Notes: generated by a model not told the origin, from the sequence alone. DNA of 64,000 nt from DSWT01 sp036845725 (GCA_036845725.1 DAIUDK010000004.1:25226-89225), one strand, 5' to 3'; positions 33,395 to 42,938 are shown, counted from the stretch's first letter. A program made the numbers and translations.

Positions 33395-34746
33395 TGAACA
33401 GGCAATCGTCACCGGTTGAGATAGATCAAGTCTTTGCCCGGCGTCTGCAGGTAGCGCGAGTCATCATGTGGGTTTCGGTGGCAGCAACAGCCTTGCCCCT
33501 GGTTGTTTTAGCAATCAGGCTGATCAGAGCGCCATATTCTGCAGATACTTATATCCTGTTGGCGATGGTTTTGTTGTTCCTGTTTCTTAGTAGCATCGGG
33601 CTAAGGTTGATCCGTCGCCAACAACTGTATCGCGCCATTATGGTTTACCTACCCGGGTTGGTCATGAGTCTGACAGTCATCCTCTATTTTCTTGGGGGTG
33701 TCACTGGACCAGTGACATTGGGATTTATCGTCGGGGGGGTGATTGTTGGATTGATTGGGGGAGTCAAACCCTTGCGTTACGCCTCGATCCTCATGAGCGT
33801 TGTCTATTTGACGATGGCGGCTCTGGAGATTACCCAGATACTGCCCCCGCAGCCCATAGCCGATACCATGCGTTGGCCACTTGAAGTCTTTCTCTTCCTA
33901 AATGCACTGGGCGTGACAGCCGTGGTGTCAGGGGGATTCATTCTCCAGACCGAGCGGTCGATTGATGCAGAGCGGCAGCGTAGCTTTGAACTGGTCGAGG
34001 CCAGTCGTCAGGCCGAGCAGTTAGCGATAGCCGAGCGTGAATTACGTGAACGAGAAGCGTACTCAGCGGTGCATCTTCGTGAAACCGTGGCCGGATACGC
34101 GGATTATTTGTCTCGTGTGGCGGCCGGGGATTATACGGCGCGTTTGGATGTCGGCGTGTTGGAAGAGAATGTCGAAGGGGACAGCGAATTGCACGCCCTG
34201 GGCGAGTACCTCAACACGACGGTGGATGCGCTGGTGGCGGCGCTGACTCAGTCTCAGGAAGTGCAGCGCCGCTATGCGGAGCAGAGCTGGCAAACCGTCG
34301 TGCAGTCAGGCCGTGTGCAGCCGGGATTCGCCTACCGGCAAAATCAGATCACGCCGGAGGCGGAGTGGCTGCCGCAAATGACGCGAGCTGTGGACAGTGG
34401 AGCACCAGTGGCCGAGGGTGAAGGCGCTGCTGTCCCGCTGGTCATTAACCGGCAGATCGTCGGCGCGATTGGTGGGCAGCATCCCGATGGCCGGCCCTGG
34501 ACTGAGGAGGAACTATCCTTGATCGAGGCCATCACCGGGCAACTCGCGCAGACCATCGAGAGCTTGCGGCTGCTGGACGATGTGCAGCGGCGGGCGGTGC
34601 AAGAGCGATTGGTTGGCGAGGTCACCTCGCGAATGCGCGAGTCGCTCGATATGGAGACTGTGCTCAAGACGGCGGCTAAAGAAATGCGACACTCGCTTGG
34701 ATTGGACAAAATCACCATCTATCTGGGAATGTCCTCAGAAGAGTGA
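33391..34746 (+). CDS. Six-helix membrane protein with HAMP-like and half-GAF modules, subtype C
   Basis: 451 residues, with the start overlapping the previous stop by 4 bases (ATGA, followed by a second ATG). Six hydrophobic helices lie at about 23-45, 53-73, 81-101, 106-124, 128-148 and 163-185. They are followed by a coil (QAEQLAIAERELREREAY) and a HAMP-like segment (YADYLSRVAAGDYTARLDVG, then LGEYLNTTVDALVAAL). There is no full GAF, only the half-GAF (295-395: VPLVINRQIVGAIGGQHPDG) and the tail (QERLVGEVTSRMRESLDMET). The protein starting at 60916 has the same build. Its short form makes it the minimal sensor type of the array. Confidence 0.84.
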   Translation: MMNRQSSPVEIDQVFARRLQVARVIMWVSVAATALPLVVLAIRLIRAPYSADTYILLAMVLLFLFLSSIGLRLIRRQQLYRAIMVYLPGLVMSLTVILYFLGGVTGPVTLGFIVGGVIVGLIGGVKPLRYASILMSVVYLTMAALEITQILPPQPIADTMRWPLEVFLFLNALGVTAVVSGGFILQTERSIDAERQRSFELVEASRQAEQLAIAERELREREAYSAVHLRETVAGYADYLSRVAAGDYTARLDVGVLEENVEGDSELHALGEYLNTTVDALVAALTQSQEVQRRYAEQSWQTVVQSGRVQPGFAYRQNQITPEAEWLPQMTRAVDSGAPVAEGEGAAVPLVINRQIVGAIGGQHPDGRPWTEEELSLIEAITGQLAQTIESLRLLDDVQRRAVQERLVGEVTSRMRESLDMETVLKTAAKEMRHSLGLDKITIYLGMSSEE

Positions 34747-34830
34747 TGGTGTGTGCGCAAATGTTCGCGCGTCTGTGAATAATCGCGCGTTCGCAATGTG
34801 GCGAAAAGGATTATAGGGAGAACGAATACT

Positions 34831-37674
34831 ATGGCAGAATCTCAACCAGCTGGACGTCCGCAGCGTAATAGGGCAGCCGATGGTCGTCTGACTATTGGAT
34901 ACCTTGCGCCGGCTCTCCATGAAGACAGCCAACCACAATGGCTGGGTGTGGTAGATGCCGCCCAGGAACAGGACGTGAATTTGATTTGCTTTCCCGGCGC
35001 TACGCTGCGCACCTCACCCCGTTCCCCGGAGCAGGCTAATATCCTCTACGATTTGGTCGGTGCAACCAGTGTGGATGGTTTGGTGAGTTGGGCTTCTTCC
35101 ATCGGCAACTCTGTGACTGCCGACGAGATTGAGGTCTTCCACAGACGTTATCATCCTCTTCCGGTGGTGGCGATTGGGCGAGCGTGGGAAGGACTCCCGG
35201 GTTTGTCGATGGAGAGCTATCACGGCATGTATGAAGCGGTGACACACCTGATCGAGGTTCACAACTGTCGCCGGCTGGCGTTCATTCGCGGTCCAGAGAA
35301 CCACGTACAGGCCCAGTCGCGCTATCAGGCCTATCTGGACGCGCTAAAGGCCCACAACCTGCCTGTCGATCCGCTCCTTATCACTCCACCATCAGAAAAC
35401 TGGGCGCGTAGTTGGGGCCCAAAAGCGATATACCTCTTGCTTGATGAGCGCCAGTTGCATCCTCCGACTGACCTGGATGCAATCGTGGCTGCTAACGACG
35501 GCCTACTCCTGGGGGCGCTGCCTAGCCTGCACGCGCGGGGCATTGAGGTTCCCGACGACCTGGCTGTGGTCGGATTCGACGATTCGCTGCACAGTCGCGT
35601 CAACACCCCGTCATTAACGACCGTTGCCGCGCCCTATTACGCCCTGGGCCATCAGGCTGTAGAGGCAGTGTTGGCCTTGTTGGAAGGGCGGGAAGTTCCC
35701 CCGGAAACTTTGATGTCGGCCCAGATGGTTCTCCGCCAGTCGTGTGGTTGCCTGGATCCGGTGGTCGCGCAGGCTAAACTGGAATTAGGCGAATCGGAAG
35801 ATGCGACGCTGCTGTCCATTCTCAGTTCCCGCCGGGCTGGGATTGTCGCAGCCTTGGAGCAGGCCCTGAACAATACCAATGAGGCCGTTCGGGGTAGCAT
35901 AGAACGGCTTTTGAACACTCTTGAGGGTGAGTTGACCGGCGAGACGCCGGGGCTTTTTATCCCCGAGCTGAACAGAGCCTTGCGTCAAACTGTGATGGCT
36001 GGCGAGGATGTAGCGGTTTGGCAGGGTGTGATATCGGCATTGCGGCATCAAATGCGTATGTGTGCGCACGAGCAGGCGTTCTTAGTGGCCGACGACCTTT
36101 GCCAACAGGCGCGCATCGTCATTGGCGAGGCGTCACAACGCACACAGGCATACCGGCATGTGCAAATGGAGCAACGGGCGCTTGCCCTGCGTGAGATTGG
36201 TACGGAATTGCTCAATACCTTCAATGTTCAAGGTTTGATGGATGCATTAGCCCGGTCATTGCCCGATTTGAACATTCCGAGCTGCTATCTATCCTTGTAT
36301 GAAGCCGCGCAACCATATCAATATCCTCAGTCTCCGCCCGAATGGGCCAGATTAGTGCTTGCCTACAATGAAAAGGGCTCTATCACTCTAGATGCAGAGG
36401 GATATCGTTTTCCTGCGCGTCAACTGATGCCCGTTGAGATGTGGCCGTCGGGACGGCGTTACAGCTTTGTTGTCCAACCGCTCTTTTTTCAGAACAGCCA
36501 GATCGGATTGGTATTGTTCGAGATGGGGCCGCGCGAAGCCGATGTCTACGACACCTTGCGTTTACAGATCAGCAGCGCGTTACAGGGAGCAATGCTAATT
36601 GGCCGTGTGGAGAAGCGCGCGTTGCAGTTTCAGGCAATCACTCAGGTTTCACAGACCACCAGCAGTATCCTGGACCTCGATGCGTTGACTCAACGGGTTG
36701 TAGACGTGATACAAGAGCGGTTCGATTTGTACTACGTTGGCCTGTTCTTGACCGACCAGACCGGTGAGGAGACGGATGTGTCGAGTCGCTGGGCTGTGCT
36801 GCGGGCTGGTACAGGTGAGGCCGGGCGTGAAATGATCGAGCGCGGACACCGGCTGGAGATTGGCGACACTTCTATGGTTGGTTGGGCCGTAGCTCACAAA
36901 CAGGCTCGTATCGTACTGGACGTAGGACAGACAGGGGAGGTCGCGCGATTCGATAACCCGCTCTTACCAGACACGCGTTCAGAGATGGCGTTGCCACTCA
37001 TCAGCCGTGGTACAGTTATCGGTGCGCTAGATGTGCAAAGTGTTCGTCCCGAAGCGTTTGGTGATGAAGACGTCGCTATTCTGCAAACTATGGCCGACCA
37101 GGTTGCGTTGGCAATTGGCAATGCATTGCTGTTCCAGCAAGTTCAGGATAGCCTGGAAGCGGAGCGCCGGGCATATGGCGAGTTAAGTCATGAAGCGTGG
37201 CGAACATTGCTGCAGACAGGATCGGGCATGAGTTATGTCTGTGACGAATATGGCCTCTCGCCGGCGGAGGCGCCCCCCGAGCCGCATATGTACAAGGCCG
37301 TGCAGACAGGGACCTCTGTCATTGCTGCCGATGATGAGCAGGCTGTGGCTTTGCCGATCAAAGTGCGCGATCAGGTTATCGGCGTTATCAATGTTCATAA
37401 GCCACAAGAGGGACCATGGTCGAGAGAGCAAATCACACTTGTGGAGACCCTGACGGAACAACTGGGCGTGGCCCTGGAAAGCGCCCGGCTGTATCAGGAC
37501 ACGCAACGCCGCGCGGCGCAAGAACAATTGATTGGACAGGTGACCGCGCGCGTGCGCGAATCGCTCGATGTCACCACGGTGCTGAAAACAGCTGCGCAGG
37601 AGATCGCTCGCTCGTTTGGGCTGGCGGCGCTCGATGTGCGGTTGACGCCACCGTCGTCAACGGAACAGTCGTGA
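34831..37674 (+). CDS. LacI-type ligand-binding domain with GAF modules, no HTH
   Basis: 947 residues from ATG 34831 (AGGGAG upstream); a GTG at 34798 would add 11 residues. The ligand-binding domain (20-304) has LIEVHNCRRLAFIRGP, AIVAANDGLLLG, LAVVGFDDS and MSAQMVLRQSCGC (C305, C307). An atypical GAF-like domain follows (MPVEMWPSGRRYSFVVQPL, GPREADVYDTLRLQISSALQ). Then come a canonical GAF (about 599-767), a half-GAF (774-884, LPIKVRDQVIGVINVHKPQ) and the tail (AQEQLIGQVTARVRESLDVT). The 84-base gap before it, the longest in the array, holds a CGCGCG-12-CGCGCG inverted repeat but no convincing promoter or terminator. Confidence 0.87.
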   Translation: MAESQPAGRPQRNRAADGRLTIGYLAPALHEDSQPQWLGVVDAAQEQDVNLICFPGATLRTSPRSPEQANILYDLVGATSVDGLVSWASSIGNSVTADEIEVFHRRYHPLPVVAIGRAWEGLPGLSMESYHGMYEAVTHLIEVHNCRRLAFIRGPENHVQAQSRYQAYLDALKAHNLPVDPLLITPPSENWARSWGPKAIYLLLDERQLHPPTDLDAIVAANDGLLLGALPSLHARGIEVPDDLAVVGFDDSLHSRVNTPSLTTVAAPYYALGHQAVEAVLALLEGREVPPETLMSAQMVLRQSCGCLDPVVAQAKLELGESEDATLLSILSSRRAGIVAALEQALNNTNEAVRGSIERLLNTLEGELTGETPGLFIPELNRALRQTVMAGEDVAVWQGVISALRHQMRMCAHEQAFLVADDLCQQARIVIGEASQRTQAYRHVQMEQRALALREIGTELLNTFNVQGLMDALARSLPDLNIPSCYLSLYEAAQPYQYPQSPPEWARLVLAYNEKGSITLDAEGYRFPARQLMPVEMWPSGRRYSFVVQPLFFQNSQIGLVLFEMGPREADVYDTLRLQISSALQGAMLIGRVEKRALQFQAITQVSQTTSSILDLDALTQRVVDVIQERFDLYYVGLFLTDQTGEETDVSSRWAVLRAGTGEAGREMIERGHRLEIGDTSMVGWAVAHKQARIVLDVGQTGEVARFDNPLLPDTRSEMALPLISRGTVIGALDVQSVRPEAFGDEDVAILQTMADQVALAIGNALLFQQVQDSLEAERRAYGELSHEAWRTLLQTGSGMSYVCDEYGLSPAEAPPEPHMYKAVQTGTSVIAADDEQAVALPIKVRDQVIGVINVHKPQEGPWSREQITLVETLTEQLGVALESARLYQDTQRRAAQEQLIGQVTARVRESLDVTTVLKTAAQEIARSFGLAALDVRLTPPSSTEQS

Positions 37675-37696
37675 CGGGTGTGGATAGGAGATGACT

Positions 37697-39487
37697 ATGG
37701 AGCAAGAGCACATAACACAATCCAATAGACCGCCATCTTCCGGTAGACCGTCATCTTCCGGACAGAACACTGCCTCGGCAGCGCTGAGTGATAGTCTGGC
37801 GCTTTGGCGGAACGACCTTACCAAGACGGCGCTACGCGCCACTCTGGTAGTTGGACTGTTTGCCGTTTTGATGGGGAGTTATACAGCTTATCGGGTGGGC
37901 AATCTTATTGCGATCCCTCTCTACGTGGTTTTCTATTTGCTGGCGCTGGCTTTTACTTTTTGGCGCGGTATACCTTACGTACTACAAACCTGGCTGATCA
38001 TTGGCTTGTTCTATGTTATCGGTGTCTTCGAGACGTTGAACACGGGGCGTACCGGCGATGGCCGTATTCTATTGCTGGCTTTTGCACTGATCGCTGCGTT
38101 GTTCTATGGACGCCGCGCCGGCTTGGTGGCGATTGGGTTAAATGTGTTGACGTTGTTTGCCTTTGGGATGGCATTTTCCAATGGCTGGCTGCGTGTCTTT
38201 TCGCTGGAGCGCCAGGCTGTTTCCATTGACTTTTTCCCGTGGGTTAGCAATGCCGGAGTCCAAACGATGGTGGGGGTTCTGTTGATTCTGGGCTATGATT
38301 TTTTGCTTACGCGGTTTTCTCAGAATATTGCGAACGGACAGGGGTTGATCGGCGAATTGCAGATGCAGACCCAGTTGTTGAAGTCTCGGGAATTCGAATT
38401 GGCGCAGCGTAACATGCAGTTGCAAGCCGCGGCGCAAATTGCGCGCGAGACCACCGCCATCAGTAATGAAGAGCTACTGTTAACCAGGTCTGCGGACTTG
38501 ATTGTAGAACGGTTTGGTTATGCCTACGTTGGTTTATACGTTCTAGGCTCGAACGGGGAGCACTCTAACATTGAACGCGCGACTTTGAGAGCTGTTGCTG
38601 GTGATCCGCAGTTACAGGTAACCGGGGAAGAGATGTTCAGTGAGGCGTCACTGGTGGGGCGTGCAATTCGTCAAATGACTGTGCAAACAGACAATTCAGA
38701 GGATGCGGACGTGGTTTTGGCTGGGGAACGGGGGGCCGCAGCGCAATCCGACTTGTACGCGGGGATCGCTCTGCCCATGGTGATCCAAAGCCATGTCATT
38801 GGGGCTTTGGAGGCACGTGTGGCCGGGCGACGGGCGTTTTCGGCAGATGAAATTGAGGCCTTGCAGACGTTAGTGGATCAGATTGCTGTTGCCCTTAGCA
38901 ATGCGCGTCTGCTTACGCAGGTTCAGGCAAATCTGGATGCAGTGCGACAGACCGTGGGAGAAACCAGTAGTCGCGCCTGGCAGGAGTTTTTGATCGCCCA
39001 GACTGGATTGGCTGAACGGTATGATCCTGACCGACTATTGCCTCCCGTTGACCAATGGCTGCCGGAACTCGACCTGGCGATACAAAAGAGGACGCCACTT
39101 ATCAACCAGGATGAGACTTCGGCACAACTGGTGGTTCCTATTCAGGTACGCGGGCAGGCTATTGGGGCAATTGATGCTCGCAAACTGACAGGAGGGGAGT
39201 GGACCTCGACGGAGATTGAAACCATGCAGACCCTGGTGGATCAGTTGGGTGTGGCTTTGGAAAGCGCCCGGCTGTATCAGGACACGCAACGTCGCGCCCT
39301 CCGCGAGCAATTGTCAGCACAGGTGACGGCGCGTATGCGCGAATCGTTGGATATGGAGACGGTACTCAAAACTGCGGCTAGCGAGATGCGCGAGGCGTTG
39401 GGCCTGGAAGGCGTCATCGTGCAGTTGACGCCTCCGGACACCACGCGCAATCAGGGTAAGGCGGACAAGCATCGTCCGACGGTATAG
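37697..39487 (+). CDS. Six-helix membrane GAF sensor, subtype A
   Basis: 596 residues. ATG 37697 is chosen over ATG 37691 because AGGAG ends directly at 37690, giving proper spacing only for the second. A polar lead with a small repeat (PSSGRPSSSG) precedes LALWRNDLTKTALRATLV and six or so helices, including DGRILLLAFALIAALFYGRR. A coil and a GAF follow, the GAF less typical in its middle (SEASLVGRAIRQMTVQTDNS). The half-GAF (VVPIQVRGQAIGAIDARKL) and tail (LREQLSAQVTARMRESLDME) end it. A 34-base stretch at 39258-39291 is identical to 37475-37508 in the preceding gene, which suggests recent exchange between tails. Confidence 0.85.
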   Translation: MEQEHITQSNRPPSSGRPSSSGQNTASAALSDSLALWRNDLTKTALRATLVVGLFAVLMGSYTAYRVGNLIAIPLYVVFYLLALAFTFWRGIPYVLQTWLIIGLFYVIGVFETLNTGRTGDGRILLLAFALIAALFYGRRAGLVAIGLNVLTLFAFGMAFSNGWLRVFSLERQAVSIDFFPWVSNAGVQTMVGVLLILGYDFLLTRFSQNIANGQGLIGELQMQTQLLKSREFELAQRNMQLQAAAQIARETTAISNEELLLTRSADLIVERFGYAYVGLYVLGSNGEHSNIERATLRAVAGDPQLQVTGEEMFSEASLVGRAIRQMTVQTDNSEDADVVLAGERGAAAQSDLYAGIALPMVIQSHVIGALEARVAGRRAFSADEIEALQTLVDQIAVALSNARLLTQVQANLDAVRQTVGETSSRAWQEFLIAQTGLAERYDPDRLLPPVDQWLPELDLAIQKRTPLINQDETSAQLVVPIQVRGQAIGAIDARKLTGGEWTSTEIETMQTLVDQLGVALESARLYQDTQRRALREQLSAQVTARMRESLDMETVLKTAASEMREALGLEGVIVQLTPPDTTRNQGKADKHRPTV

Positions 39488-39505
39488 TTAAGGGGGAGCG
39501 AGAGT

Positions 39506-41188
39506 ATGTTTACGCGCATTAGACAATTCCTTGCACCGCCGGTATTCGGGGAAGACGGGGAAAAGAACCGGACCGCTAGTCTTGCCAACACAATTTTGCT
39601 GGCGCTTATCGTTCTGATTACGTTGGCTTCGTTGATAGTTGTATTGGTCATGAAAGTCTATGCCATTATCGGTGTAATCTATGTGAGTATGATTGCACCA
39701 CTGCTGGTGGCGTTTGGAGTGTTGCGACGGGGCCATGTGCGTGCGGCCTCATTGATTATCACAATCACATTGTGGACAGTTTTGATCGTGATGACATACT
39801 TCATCGGCGGCGTGATGAACGCCGGTTTCACAACGGTGATTATCGTGATCATTATCTCGGCGCTGTTGTTGGGGGGGCGGGCCGGGTTGATCGTCGCTGC
39901 GTTGAGCATAGTGGCTGCCATATCGATGTATATCATCGAGGTGACCGGGGCCTTACCGCCTACGTTGGGAAGAAATGATTCGCTGAGTGCACTGATCAAC
40001 CATGTTCTTAACTATGGGATTTCCTCGGCGTTGTTATATCTGGCTGTGAGCGCTCTGACATCCGCTCTTCAACGAGCGCAGCGTTTGACAGCCGAGTCGG
40101 AGAGCCGCAGAGAGCAGGTGCAACTGATGATGCAGCAGCGCGCCCAAGAGTCTGAACGTAATGTCAACTACTTGCAGGCGACGACAGCGGTAGCGCGTGA
40201 GTCGGCGGCGGTTATGGGAGATTTCCAGGCATTGCTGGCCCGCGTGGTCGATATTATCCGGAAACAATTCGATTTCTATCACGTGGGTCTCTACCTTTTG
40301 GACGAAACTGTCGAGTGGGTTGAACTGCGTGCCGTCTCCGGTGCCGGGCAGGGTTTATTGGAGCGGGAATTTCGTCTCCGAGCAGGTGTTGAGGGCATGA
40401 TCGGTGACGTCGCAGGCCGGGGAGTTTACCGGGTAGCTGTGGATGTTCGTCGGGATGCCGCCTACCAACATAGCGATGATTTGCCTGATACGCGCTCCGA
40501 GCTGGTTCTGCCCCTGCGGATACGCAATGAGATCATCGGCGTACTGGATATCCAGAGCCGTGAAGTGCATGCATTTACGGCGCAAGACGTGCAATCCGTG
40601 CAGGCGCTTGCCGACCAGATTGCGGTCGCTATCAGCAATGCCCGTCTGGTCGAACAGGTTCAACACGCTGCGGAGATGGAACGGCGCGCCTACGGAGCAC
40701 AAACTGTCGAGGCGTGGCAGCGCTTGCTGTTGGGCAGTCAGGTGTCGGGGTTTTACAGTAACGCATATACGACAAGTCCCGCTGGCAGCGACCTCTGGCG
40801 ACCAGAGATGCGTGTGGCCTTGCAGACCGGCAGCCGCGCTCACGATGATAGTGCGATCCACCGGCTGGCCGTGCCAGTCAAGGTGCGTGGTGAAGTGATC
40901 GGCGTTGTCGATTTTTCTAAACCCGATGTTGACGGTGCGTGGACCGCGGAAGAAATCACCCTTGCGGAAACGCTCACCGAGCAGCTTGCCGTGGCGCTGG
41001 AGAGTGCGCGCCTGTATCAGGACACGCAGAATCGTGCGGCGCGCGAACGGCTGGTCTCCGAAGTCACCAGCCGGATGCGTGAGACGCTGAATGTCGAGAC
41101 CGTTTTGCAGACCGCCGCACAGGAGATTGGCGAAGCGTTGGGGTTGCTTGCCGTTAACGTACGGCTAGATTTGGAAGAGCAAGCGTGA
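39506..41188 (+). CDS. Six-helix membrane GAF sensor, subtype B
   Basis: 560 residues. The lead RIRQFLAPPVFGEDGEKNRT defines subtype B, shared with the genes starting at 49426, 51128 and 52853. About six hydrophobic helices (25-190) include TVIIVIIISALLLGGRAGLI. A coil with QQRAQESERNVNYLQ precedes a canonical GAF (DFYHVGLYLLDETVEWVELR, DLPDTRSELVLPLRIRNEII). The linker AYGAQTVEAWQRLL, a half-GAF (AVPVKVRGEVIGVVDFSKPD) and the tail (ARERLVSEVTSRMRETLNVE) follow. GGGGGAGCGAGAG precedes the start. The input stimulus of this membrane domain is not known. Confidence 0.86.
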   Translation: MFTRIRQFLAPPVFGEDGEKNRTASLANTILLALIVLITLASLIVVLVMKVYAIIGVIYVSMIAPLLVAFGVLRRGHVRAASLIITITLWTVLIVMTYFIGGVMNAGFTTVIIVIIISALLLGGRAGLIVAALSIVAAISMYIIEVTGALPPTLGRNDSLSALINHVLNYGISSALLYLAVSALTSALQRAQRLTAESESRREQVQLMMQQRAQESERNVNYLQATTAVARESAAVMGDFQALLARVVDIIRKQFDFYHVGLYLLDETVEWVELRAVSGAGQGLLEREFRLRAGVEGMIGDVAGRGVYRVAVDVRRDAAYQHSDDLPDTRSELVLPLRIRNEIIGVLDIQSREVHAFTAQDVQSVQALADQIAVAISNARLVEQVQHAAEMERRAYGAQTVEAWQRLLLGSQVSGFYSNAYTTSPAGSDLWRPEMRVALQTGSRAHDDSAIHRLAVPVKVRGEVIGVVDFSKPDVDGAWTAEEITLAETLTEQLAVALESARLYQDTQNRAARERLVSEVTSRMRETLNVETVLQTAAQEIGEALGLLAVNVRLDLEEQA

Positions 41189-41209
41189 GTGCGACTGGAG
41201 TGTGTCTGT

Positions 41210-42937
41210 ATGGATAAGGATAACGCGAAATCAACTGATCGGAGATATTCCCCCCTGGCGGAAGATATCCTGGTCTGGCGTCAATTATTGATCCGGCGAG
41301 TGCTGCGGGTGATGTTGATCTTCGGTGGCCTGATGGCCGCCGCCGGAGCGTATTCCACCTATTCGCGCGGTGTCTTCTGGGCCATGGGCGCCTATCTCGG
41401 GGTTTACATCATCCTGGTGTTCCTGGCGCTGTGGCGGCAAGCGCCTTACGTGCTACAGGTGGGTGGAATTCAGTTGATTCTCTACACCACAGCGGTCGTT
41501 GTCTTTATCACGCGGGGGCTTGGTGACAGCAGCCGGGTCTATTTGCTGACGATGGTCTTTATCTCCACGCTCTTCTGGGGGGGGCGGGCGGCCATTTGGA
41601 CACTTGGTCTTGTTCTGGTCACGATGGGAGGAATGAGTTGGGCCTTTACCACCGGGCGTCTCGTTGCCCTTGAAGTGGTTTCGACGGATTTGGGAGCCTG
41701 GATACCGCTCTCTATTGAGGTGTTGAGCATGGGAGTCTTTATCACGCTCCTGTTATCCTCTTACACATCCCGCTTCAACGCCTATGTGGTCCAGAGCCGT
41801 GAATTGGCTGAGGCTTTGGAAGAAAACCAGGCCAATTTGGAGACGCAGGTGGTGACCCGCACCGCCGATTTGGAAAGACGTAGTCTGCAATTGGAGGCGG
41901 CTATAGCGGTGGCACGGGAAGCCACCACCATCCAGGATGTGGGGACGTTGCTGGAACGAGCCGTGCACCTTATCTCCGACTATTTTGGCTTCTACCATGC
42001 CGGTATCTTTTTGAAAGATGCGGTGGGTGAGTATGCTGTGATGCGCGCCGCATCATCGGAGGCAGGACAACGTTTGTTGGCACGTGGACACCGTTTGAGA
42101 GTAGGGGAGGTCGGTGTGGTTGGTTACGTGACCCAACGTGGTGAACCGCGCATTGCTCAGGACGTAAGGGCAGACACTATGTATTACGATAACCCGGAGA
42201 TGCCGATGACGCGCTCTGAGATGGCGCTGCCGTTGCAGGTGCGTGAGAAGATCATCGGAGCGTTGGATGTGCAGAGCGTCGAGCCTGGGGCGTTTGCCCC
42301 GGAAGATGTGAACGTTCTGCAGGCCTTGGCGGATCAATTGGCCGTGGCGATTGAGAATGCCCGCCTTATTGCTGAGTCGCAGACTGCTTTGGAGGCGGCA
42401 CAGAGCGCTTACGGTGAGATAGGCCGTCTCGGCTGGAAGGACATGCTCCGCGCCTACGGGCAAATGGGGGCGCGGTACGATCCCCATGGCATCCTGTCAT
42501 CGGATGAACTGCAATCTGAGGCCGCGAAACCGCATACACGTCAGTCTGCGCCAGGGGCAGACGAACACCCACATAAACTGACGGTTCCGCTCAAGGCGCG
42601 TGGACAGGTGATCGGTGAACTCGAAGCGTATGTGCCCGGCGATCGGGCCTCGACGACAGACAGGCGCGAACTCCTGGAGGCCCTAACCGAGCAACTCAGT
42701 GTGGCACTAGATAGCGCGCGACTCTATCAAGATACCCAAAGCCGTGCGGCGCGCGAACGCTTGGTCAGCGAGGTCACGTCGCAGGTGCGCGCCACTCTGG
42801 ACATGAACAACATCTTGCAGACCGCCGTCCGCGAGATCGCCCGTGCACTGGATGCCCAGCAAGTCGAACTCAGGCTGGGAACCGGCTCGTTGTCAGAATC
42901 GGATAAAGCTGCTATAGCTGGATCAGGAGGTGGATGA
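41210..42937 (+). CDS. Six-helix membrane GAF sensor, subtype A
   Basis: 575 residues from ATG 41210 (GGAG 9 bases upstream). ILVWRQLLIRRVLRVM leads into about six helices with SSRVYLLTMVFISTLFWGGR. A coil of the signalling-helix type (NLETQVVTRTADLERRSLQL) joins to a canonical GAF (YFGFYHAGIFLKDAVGEYAV, MPMTRSEMALPLQVREKIIG). A half-GAF with an unusual loop (QSAPGADEHPHKLTVPLKA) follows, then the tail (ARERLVSEVTSQVRATLDMN). The next gene, a lipoprotein, has its start codon 1 base after this stop, so translation is closely coupled. Confidence 0.86.
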   Translation: MDKDNAKSTDRRYSPLAEDILVWRQLLIRRVLRVMLIFGGLMAAAGAYSTYSRGVFWAMGAYLGVYIILVFLALWRQAPYVLQVGGIQLILYTTAVVVFITRGLGDSSRVYLLTMVFISTLFWGGRAAIWTLGLVLVTMGGMSWAFTTGRLVALEVVSTDLGAWIPLSIEVLSMGVFITLLLSSYTSRFNAYVVQSRELAEALEENQANLETQVVTRTADLERRSLQLEAAIAVAREATTIQDVGTLLERAVHLISDYFGFYHAGIFLKDAVGEYAVMRAASSEAGQRLLARGHRLRVGEVGVVGYVTQRGEPRIAQDVRADTMYYDNPEMPMTRSEMALPLQVREKIIGALDVQSVEPGAFAPEDVNVLQALADQLAVAIENARLIAESQTALEAAQSAYGEIGRLGWKDMLRAYGQMGARYDPHGILSSDELQSEAAKPHTRQSAPGADEHPHKLTVPLKARGQVIGELEAYVPGDRASTTDRRELLEALTEQLSVALDSARLYQDTQSRAARERLVSEVTSQVRATLDMNNILQTAVREIARALDAQQVELRLGTGSLSESDKAAIAGSGGG

Positions 42938-42938
42938 T

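Noticed and set aside
34747..34830. CGCGCG-12-CGCGCG inverted repeat in the 84-base gap as a terminator or promoter operator
   Set aside because: The arms are only six bases and self-complementary, flanking bases do not pair, and no T-run or -10 box follows in a useful position.
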